From Dendrophyllia cribrosa (taxonomy: Eukaryota > Cnidaria > Anthozoa > Scleractinia > Dendrophylliidae): 64,000 bases of DNA. The notes beneath the pieces were generated by a model. The model searched no databases, was not told where the DNA came from, and worked only from the letters and a program-made list of their open reading frames with translations. The stretch lies in the NCBI GenBank assembly GCA_024195265.1, contig JAJLRJ010000001.1:6282857-6346856 (forward strand), given 5' to 3'. The first letter of the stretch is position 1. Each line of letters opens with the position of its first letter. A program made the translations under genes and the position numbers. Shown one piece after another: positions 60,160 to 64,000 of the stretch.

Positions 60160-60492
60160 CAGTCTTAAGTGAAGAAAAACACTTAAGAACAAGAAATTTA
60201 ACTTCGTATATCTCCTAACGTTAGTTATATCTTCTTTCATTTTCTCCTTTTCTAATTTTGTAACAACATTTGCAGAACATTTTTAATACACACAAAGAAC
60301 TATTTTACGTTATAATAATCATAGAAATGCAATTGTACGATATTATCGAATTATCTCTTTCTTTTACTTCACACATCTCATAAAGTTGAAATTCGTGGCG
60401 TAACGTTTGGGTATGTTCTATAATAGATTACCGATTATTTATTTGAATATAATTTATAAAGTATGTATCTTCTCAGAAAGTATAGAAAAGAT

Positions 60493-60498
60493 AATAAA
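60493..60498 (+). promoter_or_regulatory. AATAAA polyadenylation signal of gene 2
   Basis: AATAAA followed by a T-rich stretch (GGTTTATTTTTTGG), about 330 bp after the stop codon of gene 2. Confidence 0.6.
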
Positions 60499-60663
60499 GG
60501 TTTATTTTTTGGACTCGTGGAAAGTTTTTATTCTGACTCCACTAACACAAGACATTCAATGTGAAATAGTTTATTTAGGATGAGTCAGTCAGTCATTCGA
60601 TGAATGTATCCTAATAACATATCATGTCTATTTTCCTGATCCTTTTAAATTGCATTTCACTTA

Positions 60664-61515
60664 GGGCCTGTTTACATGGAGGGAGGGTGACCCGGGTAGC
60701 AGGGTCACCCTCCTAGCCGGGCTACCCTGGGAGGGCCAACTTTTCATACATTTCTTTACAAAGCACACTGAAGTGTTTACATGATAGACAGGGTCACCCG
60801 CCTACCCGGGTCACCCTGCCTGCTTGCCAGGGTAACCCTCCTAGGCGGGCTATCTTTTCTGCATGTAAACGGTCACCCCAGGGTCACCCTCCTAGGCGGG
60901 CTATCTCTTTTGACTTGAAATTACCCGTGAAAACAAGCAATAAAAATAGCAAATTCGCCGCTATAGCCTTTCTTCAGTGCTGCCATGTTTGTTAATATGT
61001 CGTGCTTAATAGAGCAGTTTTCAATTGAGTGTCGTAAAACCAAAACCAAAGTAATTACTCTGACCAATCACAGCAGTCGTAAACAATCCAATGAACCAAT
61101 CAGAGCTCGAAGCAATTACATGTCGGCGGCGCCAAGCGCGGGAAAACGCGTGCGAGCAAGTCACGATTGGTTTTGGTTTTACTTCTGATTGGTCAAGAAA
61201 GTGGCGCGAGATTTTTTAGCCAATCACAAAGCGTAGCAATGCAAAACCAAAGCAATTGTTTAATTGCTTTCGACACTCAATTGAAAACTGCTCTAAAGCG
61301 TGCCGTTGCAATAAAAAAAGTCCGCCAAAACATGAGCCCGCCAAAACAATTTAAGAGCCCGCCAAAACAATTTAAGAGCCCACCAAAAAAAAGATAGCTC
61401 ACCTATATGATAGCCCGCCCTAATAGCCCGCCCATGTAAAGGCGGGCTGTGTGTTAGCCCGGCTGGGAGGGTGACCCTGGTACCCGGGTCACCCTCCCTC
61501 CATGTAAACAGGCCC
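60664..61515. mobile_element. TTA-flanked inverted-repeat element (Harbinger-like) with a nested MITE
   Basis: GGGCCTGTTTACATGGAGGG on the left is mirrored by CCCTCCATGTAAACAGGCCC on the right. The motif GGGTGACCC(G/T)GG is repeated subterminally at both ends. TTA at 60661-60663 and 61516-61518 fits the 3-bp target of PIF/Harbinger elements. Another MITE sits inside at 61011-61294. No coding frame. Confidence 0.75.
61011..61294. mobile_element. Intact 284-bp MITE of the AGAGCAGTTTTCAATTGAG family
   Basis: AGAGCAGTTTTCAATTGAGT and ACTCAATTGAAAACTGCTCT are perfect termini, with TA at both edges. This is the cleanest of three copies in the window (also 2237-3726 and 40316-40793). The interior has CCAATCA/TGATTGG boxes in both orientations. 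Confidence 0.8.
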
Positions 61516-61518
61516 TTA

Positions 61519-62069
61519 CATTATATTTCAAAACTTCAGAAAATTGTGCCACGCCAGCTACGAAAAACTACAGTAAACCACTCTTAAGATGTGGCCAAGA
61601 AATGTGGAAATGTATTCCCAGTGCAGTGGCACTGGACCTCGGGGGCAAAGGTACAAAAACTGATAACATTACTTGATATTTTGTATAACACTTTATTTCC
61701 CAACGTATTTAAAATAAAAACTCAAACGAGAAACGCAACGTTTGAGAAGACTGACCGACGTAGAATGATAAATATCTCCCGCAAAACCCTTAAATAGTCG
61801 GGAGAGGCTGTACCTTTCCAAACAAGCTCAGTGATTGGTTAACGAAACAATAGGTTAAACAACACAAACAATAGCCCTAGACCTAAACACAATAGAAGCT
61901 ACAGTACTACGGGGCCAATAAAAAGAGAGGTCTGGAAGAGCTACAGTACTACTCAAATAGTCCCGAGATTTCCCATGACGACACACAAGCCTCTATTTCG
62001 TGCCGTCAGAATAAAAATTCTGACTAGTTCGTTCCTACGTCACTCAGATGTCAGAGTTACATCTTCAAA
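61519..62069. other. Intergenic, nothing recognised
   Basis: Includes ACAAACAATAGCCCTAGACC near 61865, an inverted relative of text at 40924 and 56493. No gene. Confidence 0.45.
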
Positions 62070-62475
62070 TTAAAGGGAGGGTTTCACGGTTCGGCGCATG
62101 TGCAAGCTATGGCGTAAGCCATTTAAGACTCATTTAAATTCATTATTTAGACCAATCGGAAGCAAGTAAATAAATTTGCCTGTGAAAATGTCGCTGATTG
62201 AATGGATGATTATACATACCAATGTGCGCCATGAAAGCCATCAGAGCGTAGAATAAATCCTTCGGGTCAAAGGTTTTATTCAGTGTTGACTTTGTCGGTG
62301 TAATCCGTTGAAATTTTCTGTGAATTTTGGTCATCCTTCGCTTTATTTGGACTAATTATAGTATGTGATTATTGGAGTAAATGTGAGTGGTTTTCTAACC
62401 GATAAAATTGGCAAGTAAGCGAATAAAGCATTTTAATCTGAGCACATGCGCCGAACCGTGAAACCCTCCCTTTAA
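62070..62475. mobile_element. 406-bp TTAA-flanked inverted-repeat element
   Basis: TTAAAGGGAGGGTTTCACGG on the left is mirrored by CCGTGAAACCCTCCCTTTAA on the right; pairing continues through TTCGGCGCATGTG. The interior is non-coding. Confidence 0.75.
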
Positions 62476-64000
62476 AAGAGTCATATTAGCATTTTAATGA
62501 ATGCACACGAACGCACGGATTAGTATAACCGGGGCGGGGAGGACTGGTTAAGAAGTTAGCCCAATTGTCAAACAAATTAACTTGTTATTAAACAAGAATA
62601 ACTGAAATTACACAGTTGAACCATTTTAAGATACTGAAGGCATAGATATGAGTTCGAGTGTCGTGAAGGACTCCTTGTTACACAGGTGAATTAAGTGTCT
62701 TATGCGAGCTCCTGTCGTTCATAAGGAATTGTTCTTGTGATGGAGGTGTCCAAGAAAATGTCGTGGTGCAAGAGAATGGAAATCATGATGAATCTCTATA
62801 GATAAACGATTCAATAGTTCTGAAAACTACATAACTGAAACTGTTTGAGATGCGCGAATCAAACAGATTTTTTCTTGCTTCTTCATTTATGTTAAACTGC
62901 TTTAAACACTGTACAAGAAAGTTTAACACAAACAATTTGAAGCCTTTAATTTCGTTAATTAGACAGGACGAGCTAATAATAACACGTGAAAACTTTATTC
63001 ACCATTCTTCGCCTGGTTGAAACTGTAAGCATCCTCTCATTGAACTGCAGACATGTTACACAACCCGCAGATGACAAATTCCCACTCAACCGTAGATCCA
63101 GTCAGAGTGGTAGGAACGCTGAGGATGAACACAGGCCCAGGAGGTTTCCTATTGTAGAGACACATGATTAAGCCTCTGCAACAATGGCTGGTCATTTTCT
63201 TCAATAACCCAAGTTTGTCTTTCTTTTTGACAAAAGAAAATTCAACAAAGCGAAGATTTATTCATTGAGTTACGAACAATGGCTCAGTTGCTCTCACCAA
63301 GATAAACACGTGCAACTTTTTAATTGTTGCTTGTTTCTTGCATAATTGCCTTTAACATTAAAGGCGCGTAAATTGGGCTTGTGGCACGCTTCAGGGATGA
63401 TAGAAATAAACTCCCTTCTTGTGTATTTGCCTGCTGGATGCCCTGCACGCATTTCCAAAAAAAAATGAAACATCTTGGCTTCAATCAGCGGCGAGCGTTT
63501 CAAGATATCACTCAGTTTTGTTAATCATAAAATTTGTTCGTTAATGCCCTGGTTGACCTTTTACAACAGAGGACAATTTGAGTCGTCATGTCAGGCTGGG
63601 GCCAAATTAAATTCAAATTTAAAAGACAATAAGTTAACACTTTTTCGTTCGGGTGGGCTGGGAGTTTCTGTCGTTTGCCTTTGATTGGAGCTTAAACTTT
63701 CATTTAGACAAAAAGTGCGTTTTTTTATCTTTTCATCAACGTCACTCAAGCTTGCTTACCTTTTTTGGAGCGGTAGAGGGACTTTAAATTCGCCCTCCAT
63801 TAAGTGGGTGCTAACGCGGTATCGAAACTTGTAATTTCTGTTATAATGGATATTACTTGTTTATAACACAATAATATGTTATTTTTAGCAGTATCAGTTT
63901 TATTTTCTTGAGTAACTTCGCCCCCTGAATATTCTTATCATGTTGACAGCTAATTTGTCTTCAGTAAAATGACGAAAATACAATTAAAAAGTCGTTTGTA
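62476..64000. other. Intergenic, nothing recognised
   Basis: AT-rich sequence with short chance frames only. No inverted-repeat termini, tandem repeats or splice-compatible exon chain were recognised up to the window end. Confidence 0.45.

Overview
The window looks like nuclear DNA from an animal, most likely an anthozoan cnidarian (coral or anemone). The reasons are AT-rich sequence, short exons with GT-AG introns in mixed phases, a very dense load of small inverted-repeat DNA elements, a Penelope-like retroelement fragment with a GIY-YIG nuclease, and a THAP-domain transposon relic. Nothing looks prokaryotic: there are no operons, rRNA genes or CRISPR arrays. The organism call is inference from sequence character and recalled family resemblance; no search was run.

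Two host genes can be reconstructed by hand, both on the + strand. Gene 1 (exons from 1444 to 34426) is a histidine acid phosphatase resembling the ACP6/PXYLP1 group. Eight exons join in frame, including a 20-nt microexon (7122-7141) that carries a conserved arginine. The RHGDR motif is in the first exon seen and the catalytic HD motif is at the end of exon 7. The N-terminus and signal region are missing or uncertain. Gene 2 (about 56030-60159) is an unrecognised, basic, coiled-coil protein of about 339 aa with a short acidic tail, built from four phase-1 exons.

The last intron of gene 1 (11723-34118, about 22.4 kb) is the main oddity. It holds a 1.7-kb near-perfect palindrome made of two head-to-head Penelope-like 3' ends, a run of small inverted-repeat elements, and then about 17 kb of a 39-bp tandem repeat (15641-33419, roughly 435 units). 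One 819-bp inverted-repeat element interrupts the array at 23327-24145. Because 39 is a multiple of 3 and the unit lacks stops in one frame on each strand, the array gives apparent ORFs of about 2,500-3,100 codons on both strands. I treat these as artefacts.

The rest is repeat-rich. From 1 to 6.1 kb there are nested inverted-repeat elements. From 34.8 to 50 kb there are MITE-like elements, a retroposon-like tail, microsatellites and degenerate dispersed repeats, with no gene I can support. At 50109-53326 lies a 3.2-kb inverted-repeat transposon with two convergent broken genes: a C2H2 zinc-finger protein from the left end and a THAP-domain protein from the right end. From 53.3 to 56 kb nothing coding is seen. 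Beyond gene 2 there are a TTA-flanked element with a nested MITE, a TTAA-flanked element, and about 1.5 kb with nothing recognisable.
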